From Bordetella petrii (GTDB taxonomy: Bacteria; Pseudomonadota; Gammaproteobacteria; Burkholderiales; Burkholderiaceae_B), in NCBI GenBank assembly GCA_017745595.1, contig WMBV01000010.1, forward strand, positions 1 through 64,000: 64,000 bases of DNA, written 5' to 3'. The notes beneath the pieces are model-generated. The model made no database searches and was not told the DNA's origin. It was given only the letters and a program-made list of their open reading frames with translations. Below, piece by piece: positions 29,996 to 39,686 of the stretch (within the stretch, counting starts at the first letter, position 1; every line of letters starts with the position of its first letter). The translations under genes and the position numbers were made by a program.

Positions 29996-30859
29996 GTGAC
30001 CGATAGCACCCTACATCTGATCAAGGCATTTTTTCTAGGCATCATCGAGGGGCTGACCGAGTTCATCCCGGTGTCCAGCACCGGCCACCTGATCCTCGTC
30101 GGCGACTGGATCAACTTTGCCTCGAGTTCGGGCAAGGTGTTCGAGGTGGTGATCCAGTTCGGCTCGATCCTGGCCGTCATGTGGGTGTTCCGCGCCCGGC
30201 TGTGGCAGCTGATACGGGGCACGCTGACCGGCGTGCCGGCCGAAATGGCCTTCACCCGCAACCTGCTGCTGGCCTTCCTGCCGGCGGCGGTGGTGGGCGC
30301 CATTTTCATCAAGACCATCAAGCAGGTGTTCTACCATCCCGGCGTGGTGGCCGTGACGCTGGTGCTGGGCGGCCTGATCATGCTGTGGGTCGAACGCAAG
30401 ACCCACCATACCCCGGGCGATGCGCCGGGCGCGTCCGACGATACGGCTTCCGATGAACGCGCCTCGGCGCACACGCTGGAGCAGATCAGCTGGAAGCAGG
30501 CGCTGGGCGTGGGGGTGGCGCAGTGCGTGGCCATGATCCCGGGCACCTCGCGTTCGGGCGCCACCATCATCGGCGGCATGATCGCCGGCATCCAGCGCAA
30601 GACGGCCACCGAGTTCTCGTTCTTCCTGGCCATGCCCACCATGCTGGGCGCCGCCGCCTACGACCTGTACCGCAACATCGGCCTGCTCAGCCAGCACGAT
30701 CTGTCGGCCATCGCCGTGGGTTTCATCGCCGCCTTCTTCAGCGCGCTGGTGGTGGTGCGGGCGGTCTTGCGCTTCGTGGCCAACCACACCTACCGCGGCT
30801 TTGCGTGGTACCGCATCGCGCTGGGCATCGTCGTGGCCCTGTGGCTGGCAAGCAAATAA
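29996..30859 (+). CDS. uppP: Undecaprenyl-diphosphatase UppP (BacA)
   Basis: A 287-residue polytopic membrane enzyme that dephosphorylates undecaprenyl diphosphate to recycle the lipid carrier of cell-wall synthesis; overproduction gives bacitracin resistance. Both catalytic signatures are present: EGLTEFIPVSSTGHL near the N-terminus and PGTSRSGATIIGG in the middle. Eight hydrophobic segments are apparent. It starts at GTG (MTDSTLHLI). A non-conserved acidic loop (about 139-160, PGDAPGASDDTASDERAS) is longer than in E. coli. Probably co-transcribed with the TerC gene. Confidence 0.96.
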   Translation: MTDSTLHLIKAFFLGIIEGLTEFIPVSSTGHLILVGDWINFASSSGKVFEVVIQFGSILAVMWVFRARLWQLIRGTLTGVPAEMAFTRNLLLAFLPAAVVGAIFIKTIKQVFYHPGVVAVTLVLGGLIMLWVERKTHHTPGDAPGASDDTASDERASAHTLEQISWKQALGVGVAQCVAMIPGTSRSGATIIGGMIAGIQRKTATEFSFFLAMPTMLGAAAYDLYRNIGLLSQHDLSAIAVGFIAAFFSALVVVRAVLRFVANHTYRGFAWYRIALGIVVALWLASK

Positions 30860-30878
30860 GCCGTGCGCCTTTTTGGCA

Positions 30879-30979
30879 GGTGTCTGACTCCCGCAGGGTG
30901 TCAGACACCGAAGCTTGACCGAGATTTTCCGCTCACAGCGGTGTCAGGCACCTACGGAGCCCGACACCTGGCCGAGAGG
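30879..30979. repeat. Composite intergenic repeat (copies 8-9), near-duplicate of 23360-23460
   Basis: GGTGTCTGACTCCCGCAGGG...GACACC (30879-30909), a 30-base linker (GAAGCTTGACCGAGATTTTC...), then GGTGTCAGGCACC...GACACC (30940-30968). It differs from the 23.4-kb copy at only three positions over about 100 bases. The right flank, AAGCGCGCAGCGCTTCGGGG, matches the flank at 16776. The repeat sits between the convergent uppP and lpxH ends. Confidence 0.9.
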
Positions 30980-31008
30980 GAAGCGCGCAGCGCTTCGGGG
31001 GTGGGCCC

Positions 31009-31779
31009 TTACGCCGCATCCAGGTCGTAGAATGCCAGCCCGTCGCGGTCGATGACCAGCCAGCCGCCGCGCGGCGGATCGGCGTGGTCGCAATCCCAGT
31101 CGGGCAGTACCCAGCGTTCGCGGCGGCGGCCGTCCACGTCCAGCACATGCCGCGCGGGACGGTGCGTGTGGCCGTGCACGATGACATCGACATCGGCCGC
31201 GCGGAAGGCATCGGCGACCGCCTGCGCGTTGACGTCCATGATCTCGGCCGCTTTCATCTGGTTGGCCGCCTGGCTTTCGCCGCGCGCCTGCTGGGCCATG
31301 GCCAGGCGTTCGGGGATGGTCTTGGCCAGGAACTGCGCCTGCCACCGCGGATCGCGCACCATGGCGCGAAACTGCTGGTAGGCGTCGTCGTCGGTACAGT
31401 ATTCGTCGCCGTGGGTCAGCAGCACGCGGCCGTAGTCGGTGTCGAGCATCGCGGGCTCGGGCAGCAGCCGCGCGCCCAGCGCGTCGGCCAGGCCGGCGCC
31501 CATCAGGAAATCGCGATTGCCGCGCCCCAGCCACAGCGGAATGCGCGCAGCGGTGCTTTTAAGCCCCTGCAGCGCCGCCGCCAGCCAGGGCGGAGCGGCC
31601 TGGATGGTGTCGTCGCCGATCCAGGCATCGAAAATGTCGCCCGGCAAGAGCAGGGCGGCGGCCTCGCCGGCCGCCGCTTCCAGAAACCCCAGGAACGCCT
31701 CGGCAGTGGCCGGCGTGGCCGGCCCCAGGTGGATGTCGGAAGCCAGCCAGACCGGGCCCTGCAACGCGACCTTATTCAA
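31009..31779 (-). CDS. lpxH: UDP-2,3-diacylglucosamine diphosphatase LpxH
   Basis: A 256-residue metallophosphatase of lipid A synthesis that cleaves UDP-2,3-diacylglucosamine to lipid X. Calcineurin-type metal motifs: [42 protein letters not shown], and [13 protein letters not shown]. The only plausible start is a TTG at 31779, overlapping the PPIase stop by eight bases, so translation is probably coupled. It is the last gene of the TPR-PPIase-lpxH operon. Confidence 0.94.
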   Translation of the reverse strand: MNKVALQGPVWLASDIHLGPATPATAEAFLGFLEAAAGEAAALLLPGDIFDAWIGDDTIQAAPPWLAAALQGLKSTAARIPLWLGRGNRDFLMGAGLADALGARLLPEPAMLDTDYGRVLLTHGDEYCTDDDAYQQFRAMVRDPRWQAQFLAKTIPERLAMAQQARGESQAANQMKAAEIMDVNAQAVADAFRAADVDVIVHGHTHRPARHVLDVDGRRRERWVLPDWDCDHADPPRGGWLVIDRDGLAFYDLDAA

Positions 31780-32419
31780 GGACTTCGGCCTTCTCGATGA
31801 CGACGTCTTCGACCGGCACGTTCTGGTGGAAGCCGCTGTTGCCGGTTTTCACGCCCTTGATCTTGTCGACCACGTCGGTGCCGTCGGTGACCTTGCCGAA
31901 GACGGCATAGCCCCAGCCGTTGGGCGTGGGCGCGGTGAAGTTCAGGAAATCGTTGTCGGCGACGTTGATGAAGAACTGCGCGGTGGCCGAGTGCGGGTCG
32001 CTGGTGCGGGCCATGGCCAGCGTGTATTTGTCGTTCTTCAGGCCGTTGTTGGCTTCGTTTTCGATGGGTGCCTGGGTGGGCTTCTGCTTCAGGCCGGGCT
32101 CGAAGCCGCCGCCCTGGATCATGAAGCCGTCGATCACGCGATGGAACACGGTGCCGTCATAGAAGCCGCTCTTGACGTAGCTGAGGAAGTTTTCCACGGT
32201 CTTGGGTGCTTTCTCCGCATCCAGGGTAATGACGATGTCGCCCTGGTTGGTCTGCAGTTTGACGCGGGGAGTGGTGCTCATGGGTTTCGTGCCTTCTGAG
32301 GTAGAGGGGGTGGATGAGGCCGCCGGCTGCGCGCCGGCGGTTGCCGGCACTATCGTGGCCAGCGCGAAGGTGCACGCCATCAGGCGCAGCAGATGTAGCG
32401 GAGAGTAGCGCGAAATCAT
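31772..32419 (-). CDS. Cyclophilin-type peptidyl-prolyl cis-trans isomerase
   Basis: A 215-residue cyclophilin. The isomerase core is complete: [20 protein letters not shown] with the catalytic Arg, [16 protein letters not shown], and [19 protein letters not shown]. Upstream of it is a signal-peptide-like segment ([22 protein letters not shown]) and a Ser/Thr-rich linker. The internal Met47 ([15 protein letters not shown]) looks exactly like the start of cytoplasmic PpiB proteins. The long start is favoured by a four-base overlap with the TPR gene, but a short cytoplasmic form from Met47 (32281) is possible. Confidence 0.93.
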   Translation of the reverse strand: MISRYSPLHLLRLMACTFALATIVPATAGAQPAASSTPSTSEGTKPMSTTPRVKLQTNQGDIVITLDAEKAPKTVENFLSYVKSGFYDGTVFHRVIDGFMIQGGGFEPGLKQKPTQAPIENEANNGLKNDKYTLAMARTSDPHSATAQFFINVADNDFLNFTAPTPNGWGYAVFGKVTDGTDVVDKIKGVKTGNSGFHQNVPVEDVVIEKAEVLE

Positions 32420-33105
32420 CGTTGTTGGCTTTCCTTCAGAAGATTTTCGACTTCGCGTGCCTTGGACTGCATGCCGGGCACGCCCTGGTTCGCGGCATTG
32501 CGATAAGTGCGCAATGCCATCATCAGCTGGATATCACCCATGTTGGCGCGCGCCGCGGGGTAATCGGGGTTGGCGCGCAGGGCCATTTGCAGGGCCTCGT
32601 GGGCGCTGTCCAGGTCGCCCTGTTTGGCGTATAGCGCCGCCAGATTATTCCAGGGCTCGGGCAGTTCGGGAAAGCGCGTCGTCATGTCGGTGTACATGGC
32701 GATGGCTTCGGCGGTGCGGCCCAGCGCGGCCAGCGCGCGCGCGTGCTGGAACATCAACTGGACGTCGGTGCCCCGCTGGCCCTGGATGGCGGCTTCGCGC
32801 TGTTCGATGAGCCGCAGCGCTTCCTGGTTCTGTCCCTGGTCGAGCAGGCGCTCGATGTGGGTGGTGACCTGCGAAGGGGTAGGGTCCAGCCGCGTATCGA
32901 CGCCGGGCTTGAGCGCCTCGAGCAAGTTGGCCAGGGCCTTCCAGCCGCCTTCGGGCGGCAGCGGGTCGAGCTTGGTGAGCGCGTCGCGGCCGGTGTTGGG
33001 CAGGTTGCCGGCGCCGCCCATGGACTGGCCCCACGCGGCGGCGCCGGGCAGGGTGGCCAATGCCAATACCAACAGGGTGTTGCGGGAAAGGCGGTTGAGG
33101 GTCAC
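32416..33105 (-). CDS. Exported tetratricopeptide-repeat protein
   Basis: About 229 residues. The GTG at 33105 gives a clean signal peptide ([24 protein letters not shown]); an ATG at 33180 would prepend 25 basic residues and cannot be excluded. The C-terminal half has two to three TPR units ([62 protein letters not shown]). TPR proteins mount protein complexes; no partner can be named. It is the first gene of an operon with the PPIase (ATGA overlap) and lpxH, and divergent from cysS. Confidence 0.85.
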   Translation of the reverse strand: MTLNRLSRNTLLVLALATLPGAAAWGQSMGGAGNLPNTGRDALTKLDPLPPEGGWKALANLLEALKPGVDTRLDPTPSQVTTHIERLLDQGQNQEALRLIEQREAAIQGQRGTDVQLMFQHARALAALGRTAEAIAMYTDMTTRFPELPEPWNNLAALYAKQGDLDSAHEALQMALRANPDYPAARANMGDIQLMMALRTYRNAANQGVPGMQSKAREVENLLKESQQR

Positions 33106-33338
33106 GTGGGCATCCGTTAAAAATCGGGCAGACGCGCTACGCGCGCGTCGAGGCCGCTTGCTATACTTGACGACCGCCATTTTAGCCCCGGTTGCGTTCG
33201 CGGCTTGCCGCAAGCCGATGCACGGGGGCGTAGCGCGGCCTGGCGCGGTAACATGCCGCGCGCCGCCGGTGCCCCCGGGGCCGGCGCGAACCGCCCGCGG
33301 GGCACGCTCCGCACTATCTCGAGGCCAGCCAAAGCGTC

Positions 33339-34799
33339 ATGCTGCACATCTACAACACGTTGTCGCGTACCAAAGAACCCTTCAAGCCGGCCCGGCCCGG
33401 CCAGGTGCGCATGTACGTGTGCGGCATGACCGTCTACGACTACTGCCACCTGGGCCACGCGCGCATGCTGGTGGCGTTCGACGTGGTGCAGCGCTGGCTG
33501 CGCGCCAGCGGCCTGGCGGTCGACTACGTGCGCAACATCACCGACATCGACGACAAGATCATCCGGCGCGCGGTCGAGACCGGCCGCCGCATCGGCGAGG
33601 TCACCGAATACTATATCGCCGCCATGCACGCCGACGAGCGCGCGCTGGGCGTGCAGCCGCCCGACCGCGAGCCGCGCGCCACCCAGTACGTGGGCGAAAT
33701 GCTCGACATCATCAACCGGCTCGAACAAAACGGGCTGGCCTACCGCGCCGACGACGGCGACGTCAATTACGCGGTGCGCGGCTTCGCCGGCTACGGCAAG
33801 CTGTCGGGCAAGGCGCTCGACGACCTGCGTGCGGGCGAACGCGTGGCCGTGGGTTCGGCCAAGCGCGACCCGCTCGACTTCGTGCTCTGGAAGGCCGCCA
33901 AGGCCGACGAGCCCGCCGACACCAAATGGCAGTCGCCATACGGCCTGGGCCGCCCCGGCTGGCACATCGAATGCTCGGCCATGAGCCACGCCTTGCTGGG
34001 CCTGCCGCTCGACATCCACGGCGGCGGCCCCGACCTGAAATTCCCGCACCACGAAAACGAAATCGCCCAGACCGAAGGCGCCTTCGGCGGCGCGCTGGCC
34101 AATATCTGGATGCACTGCGGCCCGCTGATGGTCGATGCCGACAAAATGTCGAAATCGCTGGGCAACTTCCGCACCATCCGCCAGACCATCGCGCAGGGCG
34201 AGCCGCCGGCCGGCCAGGCCGACTATGCCGTCAATCCGCGCGAAGCCGAGATGCTGCGGTTCTTCATTGTGCGCAATCACTATCGCAGCCCGCAGAACTA
34301 CACGCCCGACAACCTGGTCGATGCCCAGAACGCCCTCGACCGCCTGTACCAGGCGCTGCTGAACGTCGCGCCCGACGCCGCCGGCATCGACTGGGCCGAC
34401 GCGCAGGCGCAGGCCTTCAAGGCGGCCATGGACGACGATTTCAACACCTCGGGGGCCGTGGCCGCGCTGTTCGAACTGGCCTCCGACGCCAACCGCGTGC
34501 GCAGCGCGCGCAGCGCCGGCCAGCTCAAGGCGCTGGCCGGGCTGCTGGGCCTGCTGCAGCAAGACCCGGCCCGCTATTTCCAGTGCGCCACCCGTTACTC
34601 GGCCGCGGGCCTGGCCCAGGCCGACGCGCCGCCGGCCGCGCTCGACGCGGCCCAGATCGAAACCCTCATCGCCGCGCGCGCGGCCGCCAAGCAGGCCCGC
34701 GACTACGCCCGGGCCGACGGCATCCGCGCCGAACTGCGCGCGGCCGGCATCGAGCTCGACGACAAGCCGGGCGGCCAGACGCAATGGCGCCGCGCGTAA
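33339..34799 (+). CDS. cysS: Cysteinyl-tRNA synthetase
   Basis: A 486-residue class I synthetase charging tRNA-Cys. Signatures: HLGH (the HIGH motif, about 38-41) and KMSKS (about 268-272). Zn ligands are visible as Cys in [10 protein letters not shown], Cys in HIECSAMS, and His/Glu in PHHENEIAQ. The length is slightly above E. coli (461). The upstream 33214-33338 region is GC-rich without an obvious promoter. alkA follows 14 bases after the stop. Confidence 0.97.
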   Translation: MLHIYNTLSRTKEPFKPARPGQVRMYVCGMTVYDYCHLGHARMLVAFDVVQRWLRASGLAVDYVRNITDIDDKIIRRAVETGRRIGEVTEYYIAAMHADERALGVQPPDREPRATQYVGEMLDIINRLEQNGLAYRADDGDVNYAVRGFAGYGKLSGKALDDLRAGERVAVGSAKRDPLDFVLWKAAKADEPADTKWQSPYGLGRPGWHIECSAMSHALLGLPLDIHGGGPDLKFPHHENEIAQTEGAFGGALANIWMHCGPLMVDADKMSKSLGNFRTIRQTIAQGEPPAGQADYAVNPREAEMLRFFIVRNHYRSPQNYTPDNLVDAQNALDRLYQALLNVAPDAAGIDWADAQAQAFKAAMDDDFNTSGAVAALFELASDANRVRSARSAGQLKALAGLLGLLQQDPARYFQCATRYSAAGLAQADAPPAALDAAQIETLIAARAAAKQARDYARADGIRAELRAAGIELDDKPGGQTQWRRA

Positions 34800-34813
34800 G
34801 GAACTCCGCCGCC

Positions 34814-35458
34814 ATGTCCGCCCTCGACCTCGCCGCCGCCAAACCGCATTACTGGGAAGAAGCCGTCGCCCACCTGATGCGGCGCGACCGCATCCTGAAA
34901 AAGCTCATTCCGCAGCACGCCGAAGCCTGGCTGACCACGCGCGGCACGCCGTTCATCACGCTGGCGCGCGCCGTGGTCGGCCAGCAGATCTCCAACAAGG
35001 CGGGCGATGCCCTGTGGCAGCGCCTGCTCGATACCGTTGGCAAGCGGCCCACGCCGGCCGGCGTGCTGGGGGTCGAAACCAAGGCCTTGCGCCAGGCGGG
35101 CCTGTCGCAGCGCAAGTGCGAATACCTGCAAGACCTGGCCGTCCATTTCGGCGAACGCCGCGTGCGTCCCGAAAAATGGGCGGCCATGGACGACGAAAGC
35201 GTGGTGGCCGAACTGGTGGCCATCCGCGGCATCGGCCGCTGGACGGCCGAGATGTTCCTGATCTTCAATCTGCAGCGGCCGGATGTCCTGCCGCTGGACG
35301 ACACGGGATTGCTCAAGGCAATCTCGCTACACTACTTCAGCGGAGAGCCTGTCTCGCGCTTCGAGGCCCGCGAGGTCTCGTCGGCATGGCAGCCCTGGCG
35401 TACCGTGGCGACCTGGTATCTATGGCGCAGTCTCGAATCGAAGCCGATTCTGAACTGA
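34814..35458 (+). CDS. DNA-3-methyladenine glycosylase II, AlkA/HhH-GPD type
   Basis: A 214-residue base-excision glycosylase removing alkylated purines. The helix-hairpin-helix (VAIRGIGRWTAEMFLI, residues 135-150) and the catalytic Asp region (LPLDDTGLL, 159-166) are both present. It is shorter than E. coli AlkA, with no N-terminal TBP-like domain, like the compact yeast Mag-type enzymes. The start at 34814 lies 14 bases past cysS, with GGAACTCC upstream; probably one operon with cysS and accA. Confidence 0.92.
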   Translation: MSALDLAAAKPHYWEEAVAHLMRRDRILKKLIPQHAEAWLTTRGTPFITLARAVVGQQISNKAGDALWQRLLDTVGKRPTPAGVLGVETKALRQAGLSQRKCEYLQDLAVHFGERRVRPEKWAAMDDESVVAELVAIRGIGRWTAEMFLIFNLQRPDVLPLDDTGLLKAISLHYFSGEPVSRFEAREVSSAWQPWRTVATWYLWRSLESKPILN

Positions 35459-35491
35459 TACACCGGGTGCCCAACAACGGAACCATACTTC

Positions 35492-36457
35492 ATGCGCAAT
35501 ACATTCCTTGAATTCGAACAACCGCTGGCCGAACTTGAAAACAAGATCGAACAGCTGCGCTATGTACAGGCTGATTCTGCGGTGGACATTTCCGACGAAA
35601 TCGGCCGCCTGCAGCAAAAAAGCCAGACGTTGGCCAAGGAAATCTACGGCAAGCTCACGCCGTGGCAAACCGCGCTGGTGGCGCGCCACCCGCAGCGTCC
35701 CTATACGATGGACTACCTGCGCGAAATCTTCACCGATTACCACGAACTGCACGGCGACCGCATGTACGCCGACGACCAATCCATCGTGGGCGGGCTGGCG
35801 CGCTTCAACGGCGCCTCGTGCATGGTCATCGGCCACCAGAAGGGCCGCGACACCAAAGAGCGCGCCGCGCGCAACTTCGGCATGCCGCGTCCCGAAGGCT
35901 ATCGCAAGGCCCTGCGCCTGATGCGGCTGGCCGAGAAATTCAACCTGCCGGTGTTCACCTTCGTCGATACCCCGGGCGCCTATCCCGGCGTGGGCGCCGA
36001 AGAGCGCGGCCAATCCGAAGCCATCGGCCACAACCTGTACGCCATGGCCGAACTCAAGGTGCCCATCATCGCCACCGTCATCGGCGAAGGCGGATCGGGC
36101 GGGGCGCTGGCCATCGCCGTGGCCAACGCCGTCCTGATGCTGCAGTACGCCACCTATTCGGTCATCTCGCCCGAAGGCTGCGCGTCCATCTTGTGGCGCA
36201 GCGCCGAAAAGGCCTCCGAGGCCGCCGAGGCGCTGGCCATCACCGCGCCGCGCCTGAAAGACCTGGGCCTGATCGACCGCGTGGTCAACGAACCGGTGGG
36301 CGGCGCGCACCGCGATCCGCGGGTCATGGCGCGCCTGCTGCGCCGCGCCCTGGGCGACGCCCTGCGGCAGTTCCGCGGCATGAGCGCCGATCAACTGGTC
36401 GAGCAGCGCATGCAGCGCCTGCTGTCCTACGGCAAATTCCAGGAAGTGAAGGCCTGA
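35492..36457 (+). CDS. accA: Acetyl-CoA carboxylase carboxyltransferase subunit alpha
   Basis: A 321-residue AccA, the usual length. With AccD it transfers carboxyl from biotin to acetyl-CoA, the first step in fatty acid synthesis. Blocks typical of the family: [19 protein letters not shown] at the N-terminus, [25 protein letters not shown], and the oxyanion/CoA-site [15 protein letters not shown]. Thirty-three bases follow the alkA stop; tilS comes next, 62 bases on. Confidence 0.97.
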   Translation: MRNTFLEFEQPLAELENKIEQLRYVQADSAVDISDEIGRLQQKSQTLAKEIYGKLTPWQTALVARHPQRPYTMDYLREIFTDYHELHGDRMYADDQSIVGGLARFNGASCMVIGHQKGRDTKERAARNFGMPRPEGYRKALRLMRLAEKFNLPVFTFVDTPGAYPGVGAEERGQSEAIGHNLYAMAELKVPIIATVIGEGGSGGALAIAVANAVLMLQYATYSVISPEGCASILWRSAEKASEAAEALAITAPRLKDLGLIDRVVNEPVGGAHRDPRVMARLLRRALGDALRQFRGMSADQLVEQRMQRLLSYGKFQEVKA

Positions 36458-36465
36458 AGCCGTCG

Positions 36466-36483
36466 CCGGGCGATCTCGCCCGG
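36466..36483 (+). terminator. Hairpin between accA and tilS
   Basis: CCGGGCG-ATCT-CGCCCGG, perfect seven-base stem, nine bases past the accA stop. No U-tract follows, so it is more likely an attenuating or mRNA-stabilising structure than a full terminator. Confidence 0.4.
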
Positions 36484-36519
36484 TTCCGGCGGTGCCCCGG
36501 CTGACTGCGTTTTCACGAC

Positions 36520-37581
36520 ATGACACCCGCCGAACCGCCCGCCCGCGCCCCGCTGGCCGACGCGCCAGCCTCCGGCGACACGTTCCCCGCGCCCCGCCTG
36601 GCCGATGCCCTGAACGCCGTCCTCCGGCCACTGGCCGGCCACGCCGCGCGGCTGGCCGCGGCGGTCAGCGGCGGCGCCGATTCGGCCATGCTGGCGGCCC
36701 ACGCGGCGCCCCTGGCGCGCCGGCTGGGCATCGAGCTGCTGATTTTCCATGTGCACCATGGCCTGCAGGCCGTGGCCGACGACTGGGCGGCGCACGTGCA
36801 AAGCCTGGGCGGCATCCTGGGCGTGCCGGTGCATACCGCCTGGGCACAGGTGCGGGCCGACAGCGGCCTGGGTGTCGAGGCCGCCGCGCGCGAGGCCCGC
36901 TATGCCGCGCTGGCGGAACTGGCGGCACAACACGGGGTAACCCATATTCTGCTGGCCCACCACCAGCGCGACCAGGCCGAGACCGTGCTGCTGCGCCTGC
37001 TGCGCGGCACCGGGCTGCAAGGCATGGCCGCCATGGCGCCCAGCATGCCGCGCGACGGCCTGACCTACCTGCGCCCCTGGCTCGACCAGGACCGCGCCGA
37101 AATCCTGGGCGCCGCCCGGGCGTTCGCCGCGCGGCACGGGTGGCAACCCGTGCAAGACCCTACCAACGCCGATCCGCGCTATACGCGCGCGGCCGTGCGC
37201 GAACTGCTGGCGCCGGTGCTGGATGCACGGTGGCCGGGCTGGCAGGCCCGGCTGGCCGACCACGCCCGCCACATGGCCGATGCCGCCGGCATTGTCGAAG
37301 ACGTGGCGCGCGCCGATCTGGCGTCGCTGCAACCGTCGGCCGATTCCGCCAGTTTTGCGCTGGCGCCATGGCGCGAGCTGCCGGCCGCGCGGCAGGCGCA
37401 GGTCGTGCGCTACTGGCTGCGCCTGCACGGCGCGCGCATGCCCACCGAGGCCCGGCTGGCCGATATGCTGCGCCAGTTGCGGCAACTGCATAGCCTGGGT
37501 CACGACCGCCAGATGCGCGTGGCGCACGCCCGGCACCTCATCCGCTGCCACCGCGGGCGGGTGTGGATCGAAAACCGGTGA
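36520..37581 (+). CDS. tilS: tRNA(Ile)-lysidine synthetase
   Basis: A 353-residue N-type ATP pyrophosphatase that converts C34 of tRNA-Ile(CAU) to lysidine so it reads AUA. The PP-loop AAAVSGGADSAML (about 47-59) and HHQRDQAETVLLRLLRGTGLQG are diagnostic, as is the PTNADPRYTRAAVRELLAPVL block. The C-terminal domain is shortened relative to E. coli TilS (432). No start-deciding box; the ATG at 36520 fits the family. Likely the last gene of the cysS-alkA-accA-tilS run. Confidence 0.95.
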   Translation: MTPAEPPARAPLADAPASGDTFPAPRLADALNAVLRPLAGHAARLAAAVSGGADSAMLAAHAAPLARRLGIELLIFHVHHGLQAVADDWAAHVQSLGGILGVPVHTAWAQVRADSGLGVEAAAREARYAALAELAAQHGVTHILLAHHQRDQAETVLLRLLRGTGLQGMAAMAPSMPRDGLTYLRPWLDQDRAEILGAARAFAARHGWQPVQDPTNADPRYTRAAVRELLAPVLDARWPGWQARLADHARHMADAAGIVEDVARADLASLQPSADSASFALAPWRELPAARQAQVVRYWLRLHGARMPTEARLADMLRQLRQLHSLGHDRQMRVAHARHLIRCHRGRVWIENR

Positions 37582-37594
37582 TCTCGGTGGCCCA

Positions 37595-37714
37595 GGTGTC
37601 TGACTCCGCAGGCGTCAGACACCGTTGCGTGCACAGGCGCTCGCCACACTTCGGTGTCTGACGCCTGCGGAGTCAGACACCCGGGCCTGCTGCGGAGCTG
37701 CGGAGTCAGACACC
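37595..37714. repeat. Two hairpin repeats and one half-copy (copies 10-11) before lysC
   Basis: GGTGTCTGACTCCGCAGGC...GACACC at 37595-37623, the inverted-loop version GGTGTCTGACGCCTGCGGAG...GACACC at 37653-37681, and a right arm only (GCGGAGTCAGACACC) at about 37700-37714. They occupy the 234-base tilS-lysC spacer and end about 100 bases before the lysC start. Confidence 0.88.
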
Positions 37715-37815
37715 GGAGAAAAGACCCTTGCGGCGGCCGCCTGCGCAAAATTTCACCGCGCGTTAAAATGCCAAGCTTTGCCCGCCCGATTGGCGGGTCC
37801 CAGCCAGAGTACGAG

Positions 37816-39081
37816 ATGTCCCTGATCGTTCACAAATATGGCGGTACTTCGATGGGCTCGGTCGAGCGCATCCGCAATGTGGCCCGCCGCGTCGCAAAGT
37901 GGCACGCCGCCGGCCACCAGGTGGTGGTGGTGCCGTCGGCCATGGCCGGCGAAACCAATCGCCTGCTGGGCCTGGCCCGCGAAATATCGCCCCAGCCCGA
38001 CCCCCGCGAGCTCGACATGATCGCCGCCACCGGCGAACAGGCCAGCAGCGGCCTGCTGGCGTTGGCCCTGCAGGCACAGGGCGTGCCCGCCCGCAGCTAC
38101 GCCGGCTGGCAAGTGCCGGTGCGCACCGATTCGTCGTTCACCAAGGCGCGCATCACGTCCATCGACGATGCCCGCGTGCGTGCCGACCTCGACGCCGGCC
38201 GCGTGGTCATCGTTACCGGCTTCCAGGGCATCGATCCCGACGGCCACATCACCACCCTGGGCCGCGGCGGTTCCGATACCTCGGCCGTGGCCGTGGCGGC
38301 CGCCCTGGGCGCCCACGAATGCCTCATCTACACCGACGTCGACGGCGTGTACACCACCGATCCGCGCGTGGTGCCCGAAGCGCGCCGCATGGCGGTGGTG
38401 TCGTTCGAAGAAATGCTGGAAATGGCGTCGCTGGGTTCCAAGGTGCTGCAGATCCGCTCGGTGGAATTCGCCGGCAAGTACCGTGTCCCCACCCGCGTGC
38501 TGTCTTCGCTGACCGACCCGCTTATTCCGCTCGAAGAAGAAATGGCTTCGGGCACGCTGATTACTTTTGAGGAAGACGAAAAAATGGAAGCCGCCGTTGT
38601 CTCCGGCATCGCCTTCAGCCGCGACGAAGCCAAGATCACCCTGCTGGCCGTGCCCGACAAACCCGGCATCGCCTCGTCCATCCTGGGGCCGGTGGCCGGC
38701 GCCAACATCGATGTCGACATGATCGTGCAGAACCAGTCGGTGGCGGGCACCACCGACTTCTCGTTCACGGTCAATCGCAACGAATTCCAGCGCACCATCG
38801 AACTGCTCAAGCGCGAAGTCGTGCCGGCGGTCGAAGCCCGCGAACTGGTCACCGACGACAAGGTCGCCAAGGTCTCCATCGTGGGCATCGGCATGCGCTC
38901 GCACGTGGGCGTGGCCAGCCTGATGTTCCAGACCCTGTCGCAGGAAGGCATCAACATCCAGATGATCAGCACCAGCGAAATCAAGACCTCGGTGATCATC
39001 GACGACAAGTACATGGAACTGGCCGTGCGCGCCCTGCACAAGGCGTTCGGCCTGGATCAGGCGCCCGCCGAAAAAACTTGA
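37816..39081 (+). CDS. lysC: Aspartate kinase
   Basis: A 421-residue monofunctional aspartokinase, first step of the aspartate pathway to Lys, Thr, Met and diaminopimelate. The catalytic domain starts with [15 protein letters not shown] and has [21 protein letters not shown] and [13 protein letters not shown]. Two C-terminal ACT domains (about 265-335 and 345-410; [46 protein letters not shown]) bind feedback inhibitors. The start at 37816 is the family start; upstream frames run through repeats. No lysine riboswitch is seen. Confidence 0.97.
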   Translation: MSLIVHKYGGTSMGSVERIRNVARRVAKWHAAGHQVVVVPSAMAGETNRLLGLAREISPQPDPRELDMIAATGEQASSGLLALALQAQGVPARSYAGWQVPVRTDSSFTKARITSIDDARVRADLDAGRVVIVTGFQGIDPDGHITTLGRGGSDTSAVAVAAALGAHECLIYTDVDGVYTTDPRVVPEARRMAVVSFEEMLEMASLGSKVLQIRSVEFAGKYRVPTRVLSSLTDPLIPLEEEMASGTLITFEEDEKMEAAVVSGIAFSRDEAKITLLAVPDKPGIASSILGPVAGANIDVDMIVQNQSVAGTTDFSFTVNRNEFQRTIELLKREVVPAVEARELVTDDKVAKVSIVGIGMRSHVGVASLMFQTLSQEGINIQMISTSEIKTSVIIDDKYMELAVRALHKAFGLDQAPAEKT

Positions 39082-39093
39082 TTCCGCTTGGGG

Positions 39094-39126
39094 TTTCCGG
39101 CCGCACCGCTTGGCGCGGGCCGGAAA
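39094..39126 (+). terminator. Stem-loop after lysC
   Basis: TTTCCGGCC pairs with GGCCGGAAA across a 15-base GC-rich loop, 12 bases past the lysC stop. The U-tract is on the minus strand only, so for lysC it is probably an mRNA end structure. Confidence 0.45.
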
Positions 39127-39140
39127 AAACATGCTAGAAT
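39110..39140 (+). promoter_or_regulatory. Promoter of tRNA-Ser
   Basis: -10 TAGAAT at 39135-39140, 12 bases before the tRNA, with a weak -35 TTGGCG at 39110-39115 (19-base spacer) inside the lysC stem-loop. Confidence 0.5.
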
Positions 39141-39152
39141 CGAAAATTCTGC

Positions 39153-39245
39153 GGAGACGTGCCCGAGAGGCTGAAGGGGCTCCCCTGCTAAGGGAGTATG
39201 TGGCCAAAAACTGCATCGTGGGTTCGAATCCCACCGTCTCCGCCA
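39153..39245 (+). tRNA. tRNA-Ser(GCU)
   Basis: A 93-base class II tRNA with long variable arm. Acceptor arms GGAGACG and CGTCTCC pair, followed by G73 and an encoded CCA. The anticodon GCT is at 39187-39189 in a CTGCTAA loop, and the T-arm GTGGGTTCGAATCCCAC is complete. It reads AGC/AGU codons. Confidence 0.97.
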
Positions 39246-39290
39246 GTGGCCTGTTTTACACAGCTCACGAAAATACAAAGAAGTTCCGGA

Positions 39291-39374
39291 ACCCGCACCA
39301 GCATTGGCTCTGCGGGTTTTTCTTTGTCCGGGGCGGCTCGCCAAAACAAACCCTCCGTTCTACGGGAGGGTTTG
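39291..39374 (+). terminator. Terminator of tRNA-Ser plus a second hairpin
   Basis: ACCCGCA...TGCGGGT followed by TTTTCTTT (39291-39324) is a good rho-independent terminator. A second perfect hairpin, CAAACCCTCC...GGAGGGTTTG (39347-39374), follows. It could serve the minus-strand gene that ends at 39456, although it lies over 80 bases from that stop. Nothing else is seen between 39246 and 39455. Confidence 0.75.
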
Positions 39375-39455
39375 CCAGCAACCTGAAGCGTCTTGAGGGT
39401 GGTTGCTATCTAATGTGCTGTCTGGCCGATCCATGATCGGCCGCCGGGATGGATA

Positions 39456-39677
39456 TCAACGACTTCCACCGTAGATATTGCCCGCGATTCCTCCTGCAAC
39501 ACCGCCGATGGCGGCCCCCGTCCATCCGCTGCCTCCCGCTATAGCGGCAATGCCCGCGCCGGCTGCCGCGCCCAGCGCCGCGCCTGATAGAGTGCCTTGC
39601 TCTTTTGAGCTCATGTTTGTGCAGCCGACCATCGATACTATTGCGATACCGACAAACACCGATCGAATAATCTTCAT
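39456..39677 (-). CDS. Small glycine-zipper lipoprotein
   Basis: A 73-residue lipoprotein precursor. The signal peptide ends in the lipobox SMVGC, so Cys19 would be lipidated. The mature part is a glycine-zipper (GAALGAAAGAGIAAIAGG...GAAIGGVAGGIAGNIYGG), the membrane-inserting motif of the OsmB/SlyB-like group. Likely an outer-membrane or stress-related lipoprotein. It lies 10 bases downstream of the exported protein gene and shares its operon. Confidence 0.88.
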   Translation of the reverse strand: MKIIRSVFVGIAIVSMVGCTNMSSKEQGTLSGAALGAAAGAGIAAIAGGSGWTGAAIGGVAGGIAGNIYGGSR

Positions 39678-39686
39678 CAGAGACTC

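Noticed and set aside
32570-34813. Extension of the alkA frame upstream through cysS
   Set aside because: Out of frame with cysS, Arg-rich and unlike glycosylases; AlkA begins at 34814.
37582-37815. Lysine riboswitch upstream of lysC
   Set aside because: The leader is occupied by the hairpin repeats and shows none of the conserved lysine-riboswitch core.
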